Shown here: in pieces, positions 9,295 to 18,055 of the stretch | Layout: each line of letters opens with the position of its first letter | Numbering within the stretch: position 1 is the first letter of the stretch | Assembly (NCBI RefSeq): GCF_900107155.1 | Contig: NZ_FNOX01000001.1 | Coordinates: 807,457-871,456 of the forward strand | Reading direction: 5' to 3' | Origin: Pseudomonas salomonii | Lineage (GTDB): Bacteria > Pseudomonadota > Gammaproteobacteria > Pseudomonadales > Pseudomonadaceae | DNA length: 64,000 nucleotides | Program-made: the position numbers and the translations under genes | The notes under the pieces: generated by a model | Told to the model about the DNA's origin: nothing | The model's input: only the letters and a program-made list of their open reading frames with translations | The model's database searches: none

Positions 9295-9759
9295 ATGCGT
9301 AAGTCTGTTTTACTAGTTGCCTGCTTTACCACCCTGTCGTTGCTGTTGGGTGGCTGCGCCTCGAGTCTGACCGGCGACTCGTACTCCCGTGACGAAGCGC
9401 GTCGTGTACAGACCGTGCGCATGGGCACCATTGAATCCCTGCGTCCGGTGAAAATCGAAGGCACCAAGACCCCAATCGGCGGTGCTGCCGGTGCGGTTAT
9501 CGGCGGTGTCGGTGGCAGCGCCATCGGCGGCGGCCGTGGCAGTATCGTCACCGCGGTGATCGGCGCGGTAGCTGGCGGCTTGCTGGGCTCGGCCACCGAA
9601 GAAGGCCTGACTCGCACCCAGGGCGTGGAAATCACCGTTCGCGAAGACGATGGCAGCATGCGCGCCTACGTTCAGGCCGTGGAGGAAAATGAAATCTTCC
9701 GTATTGGCGACCGCGTGCGCATCATGACGGTTAACGGTACTAGCCGTGTAACGCGCTAA
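9295..9759 (+). CDS. Glycine-zipper outer-membrane lipoprotein (SlyB/Pcp-like)
   Basis: The start at 9295 is chosen because it follows GGAG and begins a lipoprotein signal (MRKSVLLVACFTTLSLLLGGC, lipobox LLGGC). An in-frame ATG at 9211 only adds a charged leader. The 154-residue product has a glycine-zipper 2TM region at about residues 63-105 (PIGGAAGAVIGGVGGSAIGG and AVIGAVAGGLLGSATEE), as in SlyB/PcpY-type lipoproteins that sit in the outer membrane and support envelope integrity. The C-terminal part (ITVREDDGSMRAYVQ and IGDRVRIM) is the usual small beta domain. It stands alone, with strong terminators on both sides. Confidence 0.88.
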   Translation: MRKSVLLVACFTTLSLLLGGCASSLTGDSYSRDEARRVQTVRMGTIESLRPVKIEGTKTPIGGAAGAVIGGVGGSAIGGGRGSIVTAVIGAVAGGLLGSATEEGLTRTQGVEITVREDDGSMRAYVQAVEENEIFRIGDRVRIMTVNGTSRVTR

Positions 9760-9780
9760 GCGCTGGTTGTAGAAACGCAA

Positions 9781-9812
9781 AACCCCAACCCGGTGACGGG
9801 TTGGGGTTTTTT
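9781..9812 (+). terminator. Terminator after the SlyB-like gene
   Basis: The GC-rich stem AACCCCAACCC / GGGTTGGGGTT has a six-base loop and is followed by six T residues, 21 bp after the stop codon. Confidence 0.93.
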
Positions 9813-9904
9813 ATTGCCTGCGGTTTTCTGAAAAATCGCAGGTAATAAAAAACCGCCTTAGTAGGGCGGTTTTTATTGCAAACCCGATTTACGACTGGGT
9901 TTGC
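9813..9904. repeat. Three further back-to-back hairpins
   Basis: Directly after the terminator are three more stems. ATTGCCTGCG (9813-9822) pairs with CGCAGGTAAT (9837-9846). AACCGCC (9851-9857) pairs with GGCGGTT (9865-9871) and is flanked by A and T runs, so it looks like a terminator active in both directions. GCAAACCC (9878-9885) pairs with GGGTTTGC (9897-9904). With 9781-9812 this makes four hairpins in 125 bp, more than needed to end one transcript. Confidence 0.7.
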
Positions 9905-10303
9905 GTTCTCACGAGGAGCACTGACGTGTTGGCGATACTACTGCCGCTTTAGGACTTTATGCAAGGCCAACCGACAGGGAATTTCAAAGATTTACTCGCC
10001 CATTCTGTAAATTTAGAACAGTAAAAAACAGCAACAACTTGCTGGGCGATTAGTCGTTGCTTGTCACACCTTGGCATGGGCGGCTGAGCTAGTATCGCTC
10101 TCGTTCTGCACTCGTCGTGAAGCAGGTTGGCTGGGTTAGCGCGCGAATTTTGGACCGACTGCCACGGGCTAGTAATCCGTGCCGGAGTCATGCACGAGGA
10201 CCATAAACCCAGCCGCCTCACAGGAGCACTGACGTGCATCCAAAGGCCCACGTGTTCCGGTAAGTGAGCTGGAGGTAAGGCCCAACTTAAGGGAGGGCCG
10301 AGT
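9905..10303 (+). promoter_or_regulatory. Gene-poor structured leader region
   Basis: About 400 bp without a normal gene. The 15-mer AGGAGCACTGACGTG occurs twice (9914-9928 and 10222-10236), each placing AGGAG seven bases before a GTG that opens a very short frame (8 codons, MLAILLPL, and 9 codons, MHPKAHVFR). A long-range stem joins GGCTGGGTT (10129-10137) to AACCCAGCC (10206-10214), enclosing a CACGG/CCGTG hairpin near 10162-10180 and ending just before the second AGGAG. Both sites (CACGAGGAGCA, CACAGGAGCA) also resemble RsmA/E GGA sites. This suggests a structured, possibly post-transcriptionally controlled 5' leader. No matching RNA family is recognised. Confidence 0.45.
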
Positions 10304-10402
10304 ATGTCCAAGTTTGCACGACGTACGTGGAACCTCGTAGTGAATGCCGTGCGTGTTTATCACGTATGGGTATTTCTGCGGGACAGCTTCGATGACCTGT
10401 AA
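10304..10402 (+). CDS. Putative 32-residue basic/hydrophobic small protein
   Basis: An ATG at 10304 follows a good ribosome site (GGGAGGG, 10291-10297) and opens a 32-codon frame: a basic N-terminus (MSKFARRTW), a hydrophobic or amphipathic middle (NLVVNAVRVYHVWVFL) and an acidic end (RDSFDDL). It is followed after 18 bp by a clear terminator, so it sits in a complete small transcription unit behind the structured leader. The protein could be a membrane-associated regulator or a small toxin-like peptide. Nothing in the sequence assigns a function, and translation is inferred only from the ribosome site and terminator. Confidence 0.55.
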   Translation: MSKFARRTWNLVVNAVRVYHVWVFLRDSFDDL

Positions 10403-10420
10403 GGTCTGAGAAGTGGGGCA

Positions 10421-10453
10421 GCCTCGGCTTAAACCGAGGCGGCCTTTTGGTTT
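10421..10453 (+). terminator. Terminator of the small-protein unit
   Basis: The stem GCCTCGG / CCGAGGC with a six-base loop is followed by GGCCTTTTGGTTTT. It is just beyond the 32-codon frame and just before the convergent chemoreceptor gene. Confidence 0.8.
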
Positions 10454-10466
10454 TCACGCAATCACC

Positions 10467-12089
10467 TCACACCTGAAAGTGCTTCACCATCGTATTCAAC
10501 TCATGCGCCAGGCTGGCAAGCGATTGCGAAGCGGCGGTGGTCTGAGTCGAGCCTTCAGCGGACTGAATCGACAGCTGCTGAATATTCAGCAAGTTGCGGT
10601 CCACCGCCCGGGCAACGTCAGCTTGCTCCGCCGCCGCCGTGGTAATCACCAGGTTGCGGTTGTTGATCTCGTCATTGGCGGCAAGAATATCGGCCAGCGC
10701 TTGCTGCGCCAGTTCGGCCAGGCCAATGGTTTGCTGAGTCATGGTGCTGCTGTCGAGCATGGTATTGACGGTGCTGGCGGTGTTGGTCTGGATGCTGCCA
10801 ATCATCTGCTCGATTTCCTGGGTCGACTGCGCGGTGCGATGGGCGAGGGCGCGTACTTCGTCGGCGACTACGGCAAAACCACGGCCGGCATCACCGGCGC
10901 GAGCCGCTTCGATGGCCGCGTTCAGTGCCAGCAAATTGGTTTGCTCGGCAATGGTGCGGATAACGTCGAGCACCTTGCCGATCCCTTTGGCCTGCTCGGC
11001 CAAGCCGCCTACCTGGTCGGAGCTGACTTGCACGCCACGGGTCAGGGCCTGGATGGAGTCGAGCGCCTCGACCATACGTTGCTGGCCTTTCAAGGCGATG
11101 CTGCGCGATTCCTGGGAGAGGTCGGAGGTGGTGGCGGCATTCCTGGCCACCTCTTCAATGGCAGTGGTCATCTCGGTGACGGCCGTGGCGGCCTGCTCGA
11201 TCTCGCCATGTTGTTGCTGCAGGTCGCGGCTGCCCTCGGCGGTGACGGCATTGAGTTCCTCGGCTGCTGCCGCCAGTTGGCTTGACGAGCCGGTTATTTG
11301 CCGCAGCGTCTGCACCAGGTTGTTGCGCATGGTTTCTTGTGCCCGCAACAGGCGTGTGGCTTCGTCGTTGCCGGTCGGGTTGATGGGCTGGGTGAGATCG
11401 CCCTTGGCGATGGTTTCAGCCACCCGGACCGCTTCAATGATGGGGCCGGTAATGCTGCGGGTCAGCAGCCAGGCCACCAGCACCGTGCCGCCACTCACCA
11501 GCACGATGACGATGGCGATACCGCCCACGGCATGCTGGTACGCGGCCACGGAAGTCTGGCCGGCAAGTTCTGCGCCCTTATTGGCGAGGTCGATCAACTG
11601 ATCGAAGTTCTTGGTCATCTGCTCATAGCTTTCTCGAATGCTGTTGAGAAAGTCACGGGCGCCCGCCTTATCGCCCGAACGCGAGCGTTTGAGCATTTCG
11701 GTGTGGTTCTTGGCGTACCCTTCCAGGCTTTGGTTGAACACCTCCAGACGCGATTTCTCCTCCGGCGTGCGCAACAGCGCGGCATATTGAGCCAGTTGCT
11801 CCTTGACGCTTTTCAGGCGCCCGGCGGATTTGTCCTCGTAGGTCTGCATGTCGGCGTCGCTTGCGGACAGGATGTGCGCCATTTCCCCCAAGCGAAAACG
11901 ATCCAGCGAGGCATTGGCCAGGGCCAGGATCCTCACGCGCTGCATCCAGTTGTTTTGGATGTCGGCAGCCTGGGACTGCACTTCGCCGATCTGCTTGAGC
12001 GCGAACAGGCCGAGAAACACACTCAGCGACGCAATGGCAGCGAAGCCGATGAAAGCTCTGGCTGCAATTCTTATATTTCTCAGGAACAT
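10467..12089 (-). CDS. Methyl-accepting chemotaxis protein (4HB sensor)
   Basis: The 540-residue chemoreceptor has a first membrane span at about residues 10-30, a mostly helical periplasmic region of about 155 residues of the four-helix-bundle type, and a second span at 190-212 ([21 protein letters not shown]). A HAMP domain follows ([26 protein letters not shown]), then the cytoplasmic signalling domain with the conserved hairpin [34 protein letters not shown] (about 380-415), where CheA and CheW bind. No NWETF-type CheR tether is present at the C-terminus. Ligand is unknown. It is transcribed alone, downstream of the nhaA terminator. Confidence 0.93.
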   Translation of the reverse strand: MFLRNIRIAARAFIGFAAIASLSVFLGLFALKQIGEVQSQAADIQNNWMQRVRILALANASLDRFRLGEMAHILSASDADMQTYEDKSAGRLKSVKEQLAQYAALLRTPEEKSRLEVFNQSLEGYAKNHTEMLKRSRSGDKAGARDFLNSIRESYEQMTKNFDQLIDLANKGAELAGQTSVAAYQHAVGGIAIVIVLVSGGTVLVAWLLTRSITGPIIEAVRVAETIAKGDLTQPINPTGNDEATRLLRAQETMRNNLVQTLRQITGSSSQLAAAAEELNAVTAEGSRDLQQQHGEIEQAATAVTEMTTAIEEVARNAATTSDLSQESRSIALKGQQRMVEALDSIQALTRGVQVSSDQVGGLAEQAKGIGKVLDVIRTIAEQTNLLALNAAIEAARAGDAGRGFAVVADEVRALAHRTAQSTQEIEQMIGSIQTNTASTVNTMLDSSTMTQQTIGLAELAQQALADILAANDEINNRNLVITTAAAEQADVARAVDRNLLNIQQLSIQSAEGSTQTTAASQSLASLAHELNTMVKHFQV

Positions 12090-12231
12090 GGGTTATCGCT
12101 CGGGCAGGGAACGCGTTGAAGAGCTGTGTCGGGCGGATGCCCCTGGCGGGGCAGGCGGATCGCCACAATCCTTAGTCGGCGGCCAGGGCAAAGTCTTTAG
12201 GCGTTGCGCAAAAGTGTCATCTTCGCCAAAA

Positions 12232-12267
12232 GAAAAACCCCAACCGGGTAACCGGTTGGGGTTTTTT
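12232..12267 (-). terminator. Terminator of nhaA
   Basis: A near-perfect stem (AACCCCAACCGG / CCGGTTGGGGTT region) has A and T runs on both sides, so it can act in both directions. It lies 35 bp beyond the nhaA stop on the minus strand. Confidence 0.88.
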
Positions 12268-12301
12268 GTGGGGCTTTCATTTTGTGGGGCTTTCAGAGCG
12301 C

Positions 12302-13501
12302 TCAGGCTTTCTTGCGGCTGGCCAGGGCTGTGACCGCATAACCAATACAGGCTGCCAGGATCGACCCGGTCAGGATCCCCATCCGATCCTCACCCGCGAA
12401 CTCACTGGCGCCCGGCACAAACGCCAGGGAGCCGACAAACAGGCTCATGGTGAAACCGATACCGCACAGGATCGCCACCCCCAGCACCTGGCCCCAGTTG
12501 GCGCCGCTGGGCAGGGCGGCGATACCGGTCTTGATCGCCAGCCAGGTCAGGCCGAATACGCCGATGGTCTTGCCGATCAGCAGGCCGGCGGCGATGCCCA
12601 TGGGCACGTGGTGAGTGAAGCTGTCCAGGGTGACCCCGGTCAGCGACACGCCAGCGTTGGCGAAGGCGAACAACGGCAGGATGGCGTAGGCCACCCACGG
12701 GTGCAGGGCGTGCTCCAGGGTCAGCAGTGGCGAGGGTTCGGCATTTTTGGTGCGCAGTGGAATGCAGAACGCCAAGGTCACCCCGGCCAGGGTGGCGTGC
12801 ACGCCACTCTTGAGCACGCAGACCCACAGGATCAAGCCGATGATCATGTACGGGCCGAGTTTGACCACGCCCAGGCGGTTCATCGCGATCAAGGCGACCA
12901 GGCACGTGGCCGCGCCCGCCAGGGCCGCATTCGACAACTCGGCGGAGTAGAACACCGCAATGACGATGATGGCGCCCAGGTCATCAATAATCGCCAGGGT
13001 CATCAGGAATAACTTGAGTGACACCGGCACCCGCTTGCCCAGCAGGGCCAGGACGCCGAGTGCAAAAGCGATATCGGTGGCCATCGGGATTGCCCAGCCG
13101 GCGAGTGCGGCGGGGTTGTCCTTGTTCAGTGCCCAGTAGATCAGCGCGGGCACCACCATGCCGCCAATCGCGGCCGCCCCCGGCAATACCACTTGCGATG
13201 GCTTGGACAGGTGGCCGTCGAGCAACTCGCGCTTGACCTCCAGGCCGATCAAGAGGAAGAACAGCGCCATCAGGCCATCGTTGATCCACAGCAGAGCCGG
13301 CTTGGCGATTTGCAGCGCGCCAACCTGCGCCACGACCGGCGTATCAAGGAAGGCGCCGTAAAGATGCGACAACGGTGAGTTATTGATGATCAGCGCCAAA
13401 GCGGCAGCGGCGATCAATAACAAACCGCCGGCGGCTTCCAGCTGGAAGAAACGAGTGAAAGTGCTACGCAGAGGCAAGGGATGCTCTCCAATAAGGTTCA
13501 A
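12302..13501 (-). CDS. nhaA: Na+/H+ antiporter NhaA
   Basis: The 399-residue inner-membrane antiporter exports Na+ or Li+ in exchange for protons, helping with salt and alkaline stress. About 12 hydrophobic segments are visible. Family signatures include [25 protein letters not shown] near residues 70-95 and the paired aspartates in [19 protein letters not shown] and [17 protein letters not shown] (the last corresponds to the E. coli D163-D164 pair). Length fits. It is monocistronic, with a terminator at 12232-12267 and an AT-rich promoter region at about 13520-13570 shared with the divergent gene at 13693. Confidence 0.95.
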   Translation of the reverse strand: MNLIGEHPLPLRSTFTRFFQLEAAGGLLLIAAAALALIINNSPLSHLYGAFLDTPVVAQVGALQIAKPALLWINDGLMALFFLLIGLEVKRELLDGHLSKPSQVVLPGAAAIGGMVVPALIYWALNKDNPAALAGWAIPMATDIAFALGVLALLGKRVPVSLKLFLMTLAIIDDLGAIIVIAVFYSAELSNAALAGAATCLVALIAMNRLGVVKLGPYMIIGLILWVCVLKSGVHATLAGVTLAFCIPLRTKNAEPSPLLTLEHALHPWVAYAILPLFAFANAGVSLTGVTLDSFTHHVPMGIAAGLLIGKTIGVFGLTWLAIKTGIAALPSGANWGQVLGVAILCGIGFTMSLFVGSLAFVPGASEFAGEDRMGILTGSILAACIGYAVTALASRKKA

Positions 13502-13692
13502 TAGGTGGGTACCCTAACCCGTACTGTTAGTTGTTAAAACAAAAGTTATATTCTTATTTGTTATAAGCAACGGTCAGGACGGGGCTTGCTTCGAAGCCTA
13601 GCAATTGTGTGTCTATTTGCGTCGTCACTGTATCTGTGTGCGCTGTAGGAAACCCCCTAAAATCGGGACTGAAACCCTTAGAGACCCACCTT

Positions 13693-14787
13693 ATGAACGA
13701 CCACCGTACCTGGGCTCGCGAAGCCATCCGCATCATCGAAGCGGACTTCCAGCGCAGCGCCGACACGCACCTGATCCCTCTGCCGTTGCCGGGGCTGCCG
13801 GGTATCGAGTTGTATTTCAAGGATGAGTCCAGCCACCCCACCGGCAGCCTCAAGCATCGGTTGGCGCGTTCGCTGTTTCTGTATGCGCTGTGCAATGGTT
13901 GGCTCAAGCCCGGCGCGCCGGTGATCGAGGCGTCCAGCGGGTCTACGGCGGTGTCGGAGGCGTACTTTGCGCGCTTGCTTGGCCTGCCGTTTATTGCAGT
14001 GATGCCGGCCAGCACCTCCCAGGCGAAGATCGAGCAGATTGCCTTCTATGGTGGCAAGAGCCATCTGGTAAAGGATCCGACGCAGATATACGCCGAGTCC
14101 GAACGCTTGGCGAAGGAAAGTGGCGGTCACTTCCTGGACCAGTTCACCTACGCCGAGCGTGCGACGGACTGGCGGGCGAACAACAACATCGCCGAGTCGA
14201 TCTTCCAGCAGATGCGCTTTGAGCATTACCCGGAGCCGAGCTGGTTGATTTCCAGCCCGGGCACCGGCGGCACCACGGCGACCCTGGGCCGCTATGTGCG
14301 TTATCGCCAGCATTGCACCCGTGTGCTGTGTGCCGATGCCGAGCGTTCGGTGTTTTTTGACTATTACCAGACGGGCGACGCCAGCTTGCGACTGGACTGC
14401 GGCTCACACATCGAAGGGATTGGGCGGCCACGGGTCGAGGCGTCGTTTTTGCCCAAGGTGATCGATGCGATGGTCAAGGTGCCGGATGCACTGTCATTGG
14501 CGGCCATGCATTACCTGGCCGAGCGTTTGGGACGGCGGGTGGGGGGCTCCAGCGGGACGAACCTGGTGGGGGCTTTGGTCGCGGCGCTGCAGATGAAAGC
14601 GGCGGGGGAGTCGGGGTCGATCGTGGCGATCTTGTGTGATGGGGGCGAGCGGTATGCGAGTACTTATTACGATCAGGCGTGGTTGGCGCAGCAGGGGTAT
14701 GAGCTGGGCGGCTTGATTGCAGCCGTGGCGGCCAGTGTAGAGAAGGGCGAACCGTTGCCGGCCAGCGTCCTGCGCGCCAATATCTGA
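13693..14787 (+). CDS. PLP-dependent cysteine-synthase-like enzyme
   Basis: The start at 13693 is chosen because family similarity begins at [20 protein letters not shown]; the frame runs upstream to 13609 without domain content. The 364-residue protein is a fold-type II PLP enzyme related to O-acetylserine sulfhydrylase. The probable Schiff-base lysine is K54 in GSLKHR (GSVKDR in CysK). [10 protein letters not shown] is the substrate loop, [12 protein letters not shown] is the phosphate-binding loop, and GGSSGTN lies near residue 285. It is longer than CysK/CysM (about 300-320), with a C-terminal extension, and belongs to the 'cysteine synthase-like' group whose reaction is not fixed. It stands alone, so pathway context is missing. 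Confidence 0.82.
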   Translation: MNDHRTWAREAIRIIEADFQRSADTHLIPLPLPGLPGIELYFKDESSHPTGSLKHRLARSLFLYALCNGWLKPGAPVIEASSGSTAVSEAYFARLLGLPFIAVMPASTSQAKIEQIAFYGGKSHLVKDPTQIYAESERLAKESGGHFLDQFTYAERATDWRANNNIAESIFQQMRFEHYPEPSWLISSPGTGGTTATLGRYVRYRQHCTRVLCADAERSVFFDYYQTGDASLRLDCGSHIEGIGRPRVEASFLPKVIDAMVKVPDALSLAAMHYLAERLGRRVGGSSGTNLVGALVAALQMKAAGESGSIVAILCDGGERYASTYYDQAWLAQQGYELGGLIAAVAASVEKGEPLPASVLRANI

Positions 14788-14803
14788 CACACCTCATAAA
14801 CTG

Positions 14804-14833
14804 ATGTGGGAGCAGGCAAGCCAGCTCCCACAT
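14804..14833. repeat. Short REP palindrome
   Basis: ATGTGGGAGC-AGGCAAGCCA-GCTCCCACAT is a perfect ten-base-pair palindrome between two convergent genes. It belongs to the same TGTGGGAGC family as the copies at 45825-45911 and 63615-63699. Confidence 0.85.
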
Positions 14834-14862
14834 TTGATCCGGGTCGGCTGTAATAGAGGTGC

Positions 14863-16476
14863 TTAAGCCTCGATACCCAGCATATCCCGCGCCAGCGCCT
14901 CGGCAATCCGAATTCCGTCAACGCCCGCCGACAGGATGCCACCGGCGTAACCGGCACCTTCACCGGCCGGGAACAGGCCTTTCACGTTCAGGCTTTGCAT
15001 CGATTCGTTACGGGTAATGCGCAGCGGCGATGAAGTACGGGTCTCGATACCGGTCAGTACCGCATCGTGCAGCGAGTAGCCTTTGATCTGCTTTTCGAAC
15101 GCCGGCAGCGCTTCACGGATCGCCTCGATGGCGAAATCCGGCAGAGCCAGGGCCAGGTCACCCAGGGCCACCCCCGGTTTGTAGGACGGTTCCACACTGC
15201 CGATGGCGGTGGACGGCTTGCCGGCGATAAAGTCGCCCACCAACTGCGCCGGCGCCTCGTAGTTGCTGCCGCCGAGGATATAGGCGTGGGACTCCAGCCG
15301 CTCCTGCAGTTCGATACCGGCCAGCGGGCCACCCGGGTAATCCACCTCAGGCGTGATGCCGACCACGATGCCGGAGTTGGCGTTGCGCTCGTTGCGCGAG
15401 TATTGGCTCATGCCGTTGGTCACCACGCGGTTCGGCTCGGAAGTCGCCGCCACCACGGTGCCGCCCGGGCACATGCAGAAGCTGTAGACCGAACGGCCGT
15501 TCTTGGCGTGGTGCACCAGTTTGTAGTCGGCGGCGCCCAGTTTCGGGTGCCCGGCGTATTTGCCCAGGCGCGCCGCGTCGATCAGCGACTGCGGGTGTTC
15601 GATACGGAACCCCACCGAGAATGGCTTGGCTTCCATGTACACACCGCGGCCGTGCAGCATGCGGAAGGTGTCGCGGGCACTGTGGCCCAGGGCCAGGATC
15701 ACGTGCCTGGAGAGGATCTGCTCGCCGCCGTCGACGACCACGCCGTTCAACTGGCCGTCTTCGATCAGCACATCCGTGACGCGCTGCTCAAAACGCACCT
15801 CACCGCCGAGGGCGATGATCTGCTCGCGCATGTTTTCCACCACGCCGGTCAGGCGGAAGGTGCCGATGTGCGGCTTGCTGACGTAGAGGATTTCTTCCGG
15901 CGCGCCGGCCTTGACGAACTCGTGCAGCACTTTGCGGCCGTGGAACTTCGGGTCCTTGATCTGGCTGTAGAGTTTGCCGTCGGAAAAGGTCCCGGCACCG
16001 CCTTCACCAAATTGCACGTTGGACTCGGGGTTGAGCACGTTTTTGCGCCACAGGCCCCAGGTGTCTTTGGTGCGTTGGCGCACTTCCTTGCCGCGCTCGA
16101 GGATGATCGGCTTGAAGCCCATCTGCGCAAGCAACAGCCCGGCGAAAATGCCGCAGGGGCCAAAACCCACCACGATCGGCCGTTCAACCAGGCCTTGCGG
16201 CGCCTGGCCCACCACCTTGTAGCTGACGTCCGGTGCCGGGTTGATGTTGCGATCATCGGCGAACTTGAGCAGCAGGGCGGCTTCGCCCTTTACGTTCAGA
16301 TCGATGGTGTAGATGAAGCACAGCTCCGACGATTTCTTGCGCGCGTCGTAGCTGCGTTTGAACAGGGTGAAGTCGAGCAGGTCATCACTGGCGACGCCCA
16401 GGCGCTGCACGATGGCAGGCCGCAGGTCTTCTTCGGGATGGTCGATGGGCAGCTTGAGTTCGGTGATTCGTAACAT
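14863..16476 (-). CDS. NAD(P)/FAD-dependent oxidoreductase (COG2509 type)
   Basis: The 537-residue flavoprotein has an N-terminal domain of about 95 residues with a KRSYDARKKS motif. The dinucleotide-binding fold follows (VVGFGPCGIFAGLLLAQMGFKPIILERG, about residues 101-130). A GGAGTFSDGKL motif lies near 160 and a second FAD-contact block (FPAGEGAGYAGGILSAGVDGIRIAEA) at the C-terminus, as in the COG2509 'FAD-dependent dehydrogenase' family. Members are widespread in Pseudomonas but the substrate is not established; the fold is like that of tRNA- and quinone-linked flavoproteins. It is probably cytoplasmic and monocistronic. Confidence 0.85.
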   Translation of the reverse strand: MLRITELKLPIDHPEEDLRPAIVQRLGVASDDLLDFTLFKRSYDARKKSSELCFIYTIDLNVKGEAALLLKFADDRNINPAPDVSYKVVGQAPQGLVERPIVVGFGPCGIFAGLLLAQMGFKPIILERGKEVRQRTKDTWGLWRKNVLNPESNVQFGEGGAGTFSDGKLYSQIKDPKFHGRKVLHEFVKAGAPEEILYVSKPHIGTFRLTGVVENMREQIIALGGEVRFEQRVTDVLIEDGQLNGVVVDGGEQILSRHVILALGHSARDTFRMLHGRGVYMEAKPFSVGFRIEHPQSLIDAARLGKYAGHPKLGAADYKLVHHAKNGRSVYSFCMCPGGTVVAATSEPNRVVTNGMSQYSRNERNANSGIVVGITPEVDYPGGPLAGIELQERLESHAYILGGSNYEAPAQLVGDFIAGKPSTAIGSVEPSYKPGVALGDLALALPDFAIEAIREALPAFEKQIKGYSLHDAVLTGIETRTSSPLRITRNESMQSLNVKGLFPAGEGAGYAGGILSAGVDGIRIAEALARDMLGIEA

Positions 16477-16582
16477 GACAGGATCCGGTGGGCGGCGGGC
16501 TTCGATGCCGGCGGTTTTGCAAACCGGCGATTATAAGCCCCAAAGGCTGATTCCCGTCATGTTAAAACAGCCCAAGGCCGAA

Positions 16583-17254
16583 TCAGTCGTCCCGCGAGCC
16601 GCCGAATGACGCACAACCACGCTGGACCTGGCCATTGACCCGCAACTCGGCGGTCATGTGCTGCAAGCTGCCGCTCACAGCATCGATGCAGCGCTGTGGG
16701 GCTACCCACAGTTCGATGTGCTGGTTATTGGCTTCGGTCATCAGGTTGAAACGGCCGTCACCCAGTTGCTCTTCGACAAACGGCACCGCCAGTGGCGGCT
16801 GGCCTTCGCGCTCCAGCACCATGCCTTTGCCGGTGACGTTCATCGCCCAGGCCGGCTTATGGCCGTTGGCCCGCAGAATCATGCGTTTGAAGTCCGGGTC
16901 GTCGCAGGCCGAGGTCGAGCGCTCTACGCGATACAGTTGTTGCAGGTCGACCGAACCCTGGGTGCCGCTGGCCACGCCGGAAAACTTGCCGCGCAAATCG
17001 GCAAACAGCACGCCTTGCTGGCCGGCCAGGGACGCGGCTTCCTGCAGTACGCTGGTGCCGCCGGTGTCGTTGACCACGTAATTGCGTTTGTCGCCACACG
17101 GCTGGAACAACAGTTTGCCGCCCACTGCCGTCAGTTCACCCTGCATACGGGTCAGCCCGACGGTAGACGGTTTGGCCGGCTCGTTCTCGAACATCTGGCA
17201 AGCGGTGAACAGGGGCAGCAGGGCAAACAGAGCAAGGGTACGGGCGGCGCGCAT
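16583..17254 (-). CDS. COG3650-type lipoprotein, unknown function
   Basis: The start is taken at 17254 because it gives a clean lipoprotein signal (MRAARTLALFALLPLFTAC, lipobox FTAC). An in-frame ATG at 17272 would add six residues. The 223-residue protein resembles COG3650 proteins, which carry one or two small beta domains. The C-terminal part (GHKPAWAMNVTGKGMVLEREGQ, then CIDAVSGSLQHMTAELRVNGQVQRGCA) matches the known pattern for binding-type envelope proteins. Four Cys residues after the lipobox may form disulfides. It is separate from its neighbours by about 100 bp on both sides. Function is unknown. Confidence 0.75.
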   Translation of the reverse strand: MRAARTLALFALLPLFTACQMFENEPAKPSTVGLTRMQGELTAVGGKLLFQPCGDKRNYVVNDTGGTSVLQEAASLAGQQGVLFADLRGKFSGVASGTQGSVDLQQLYRVERSTSACDDPDFKRMILRANGHKPAWAMNVTGKGMVLEREGQPPLAVPFVEEQLGDGRFNLMTEANNQHIELWVAPQRCIDAVSGSLQHMTAELRVNGQVQRGCASFGGSRDD

Positions 17255-17351
17255 TATCGGGTCTCCAAACAAGTGCCGCCACGTTACTCAGGGTGGCGCC
17301 GCACCACAAGCCCGTTCGCCAGGTTCAGGCGATTCTGACAGACATCAGATT

Positions 17352-17951
17352 TCAGCCAACGATAAAGGTCTGACCGGTCTGCAAGCCCTCGACACTTTTC
17401 GCGTAGGCCAGTGCTACATCGGCACCCGGAGCCGGTTTGTAGCCACGGAAATACGGCGCATAGCTGCCCATGGCTTCGAGCAGGACGGTCGGGCTCACCG
17501 AGTTGATGCGCAAGCCGCGTGGCAGTTCGATTGCCGCCGCCTTGACGAAGGCATCCAATGCGCCGTTGACCAAGGCGGCCGAGGCGCCGGTGCGGATCGG
17601 GTCGCGGTTGAGAATGCCGCTGGTAAAGGTGAACGAAGCACCGTCGTTGGCGTAGTCGCGGCCGATCAGCAGCAGGTTGACCTGGCCCATCAGCTTGTCA
17701 CGCAGGCCCAGTTCAAAGTCGGCTTCGCTCATCTCACCCAATGCCACGAAATTCACGCTGCCTGCCGCGCAGACCAACGCGTCGAACTTGCCGGTCTGTT
17801 CGAACAGTGTGCGGATCGACGCGCTGTCGCTGATATCCACCTGGAAGTCGCCGCCGCTGCGGCCGATGCTGATCACCTCGTGACGCTGCGCCAGTTCCGC
17901 CTTGACCGCTGAGCCGACCGTGCCGCTGGCACCAATCAATAGGATTTTCAT
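17352..17951 (-). CDS. Short-chain dehydrogenase-like protein lacking YxxxK
   Basis: The 199-residue protein has a Rossmann N-terminus (MKILLIGASGTVGSAVKAEL, GxxGxxG) and a typical acidic residue after strand 2 (VDISDSASI). The NAG-equivalent is CAAGSVN. The conserved SDR C-terminal motif is present (GLRINSVSPTVLLEAM). At the position of the catalytic YxxxK, however, the sequence reads A-A-L-V-N (SAALVNGALDAF), so both Tyr and Lys are replaced. It may bind NAD(P) without normal SDR chemistry. It is divergently paired with the LysR gene at 18056, the usual arrangement for a regulator and its target. Confidence 0.8.
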   Translation of the reverse strand: MKILLIGASGTVGSAVKAELAQRHEVISIGRSGGDFQVDISDSASIRTLFEQTGKFDALVCAAGSVNFVALGEMSEADFELGLRDKLMGQVNLLLIGRDYANDGASFTFTSGILNRDPIRTGASAALVNGALDAFVKAAAIELPRGLRINSVSPTVLLEAMGSYAPYFRGYKPAPGADVALAYAKSVEGLQTGQTFIVG

Positions 17952-18034
17952 CGTGCTGTTCCTCCGGGGATTAAGTGAGGGTTCAGTCTAGGATGGCTTT
18001 TTAAGTGGATAAACGCGCTAATAGGCAACCTTTG

Positions 18035-18050
18035 GTTTTCAATTGGAAAC
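18035..18050. promoter_or_regulatory. Candidate LysR operator between SDR and LysR genes
   Basis: The 16-bp near-palindrome GTTTTCAATTGGAAAC contains a T-N11-A core, the general LysR-type binding pattern. It lies five bases before the LysR ATG and about 85 bp from the SDR start. Confidence 0.45.
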
Positions 18051-18055
18051 AATCC

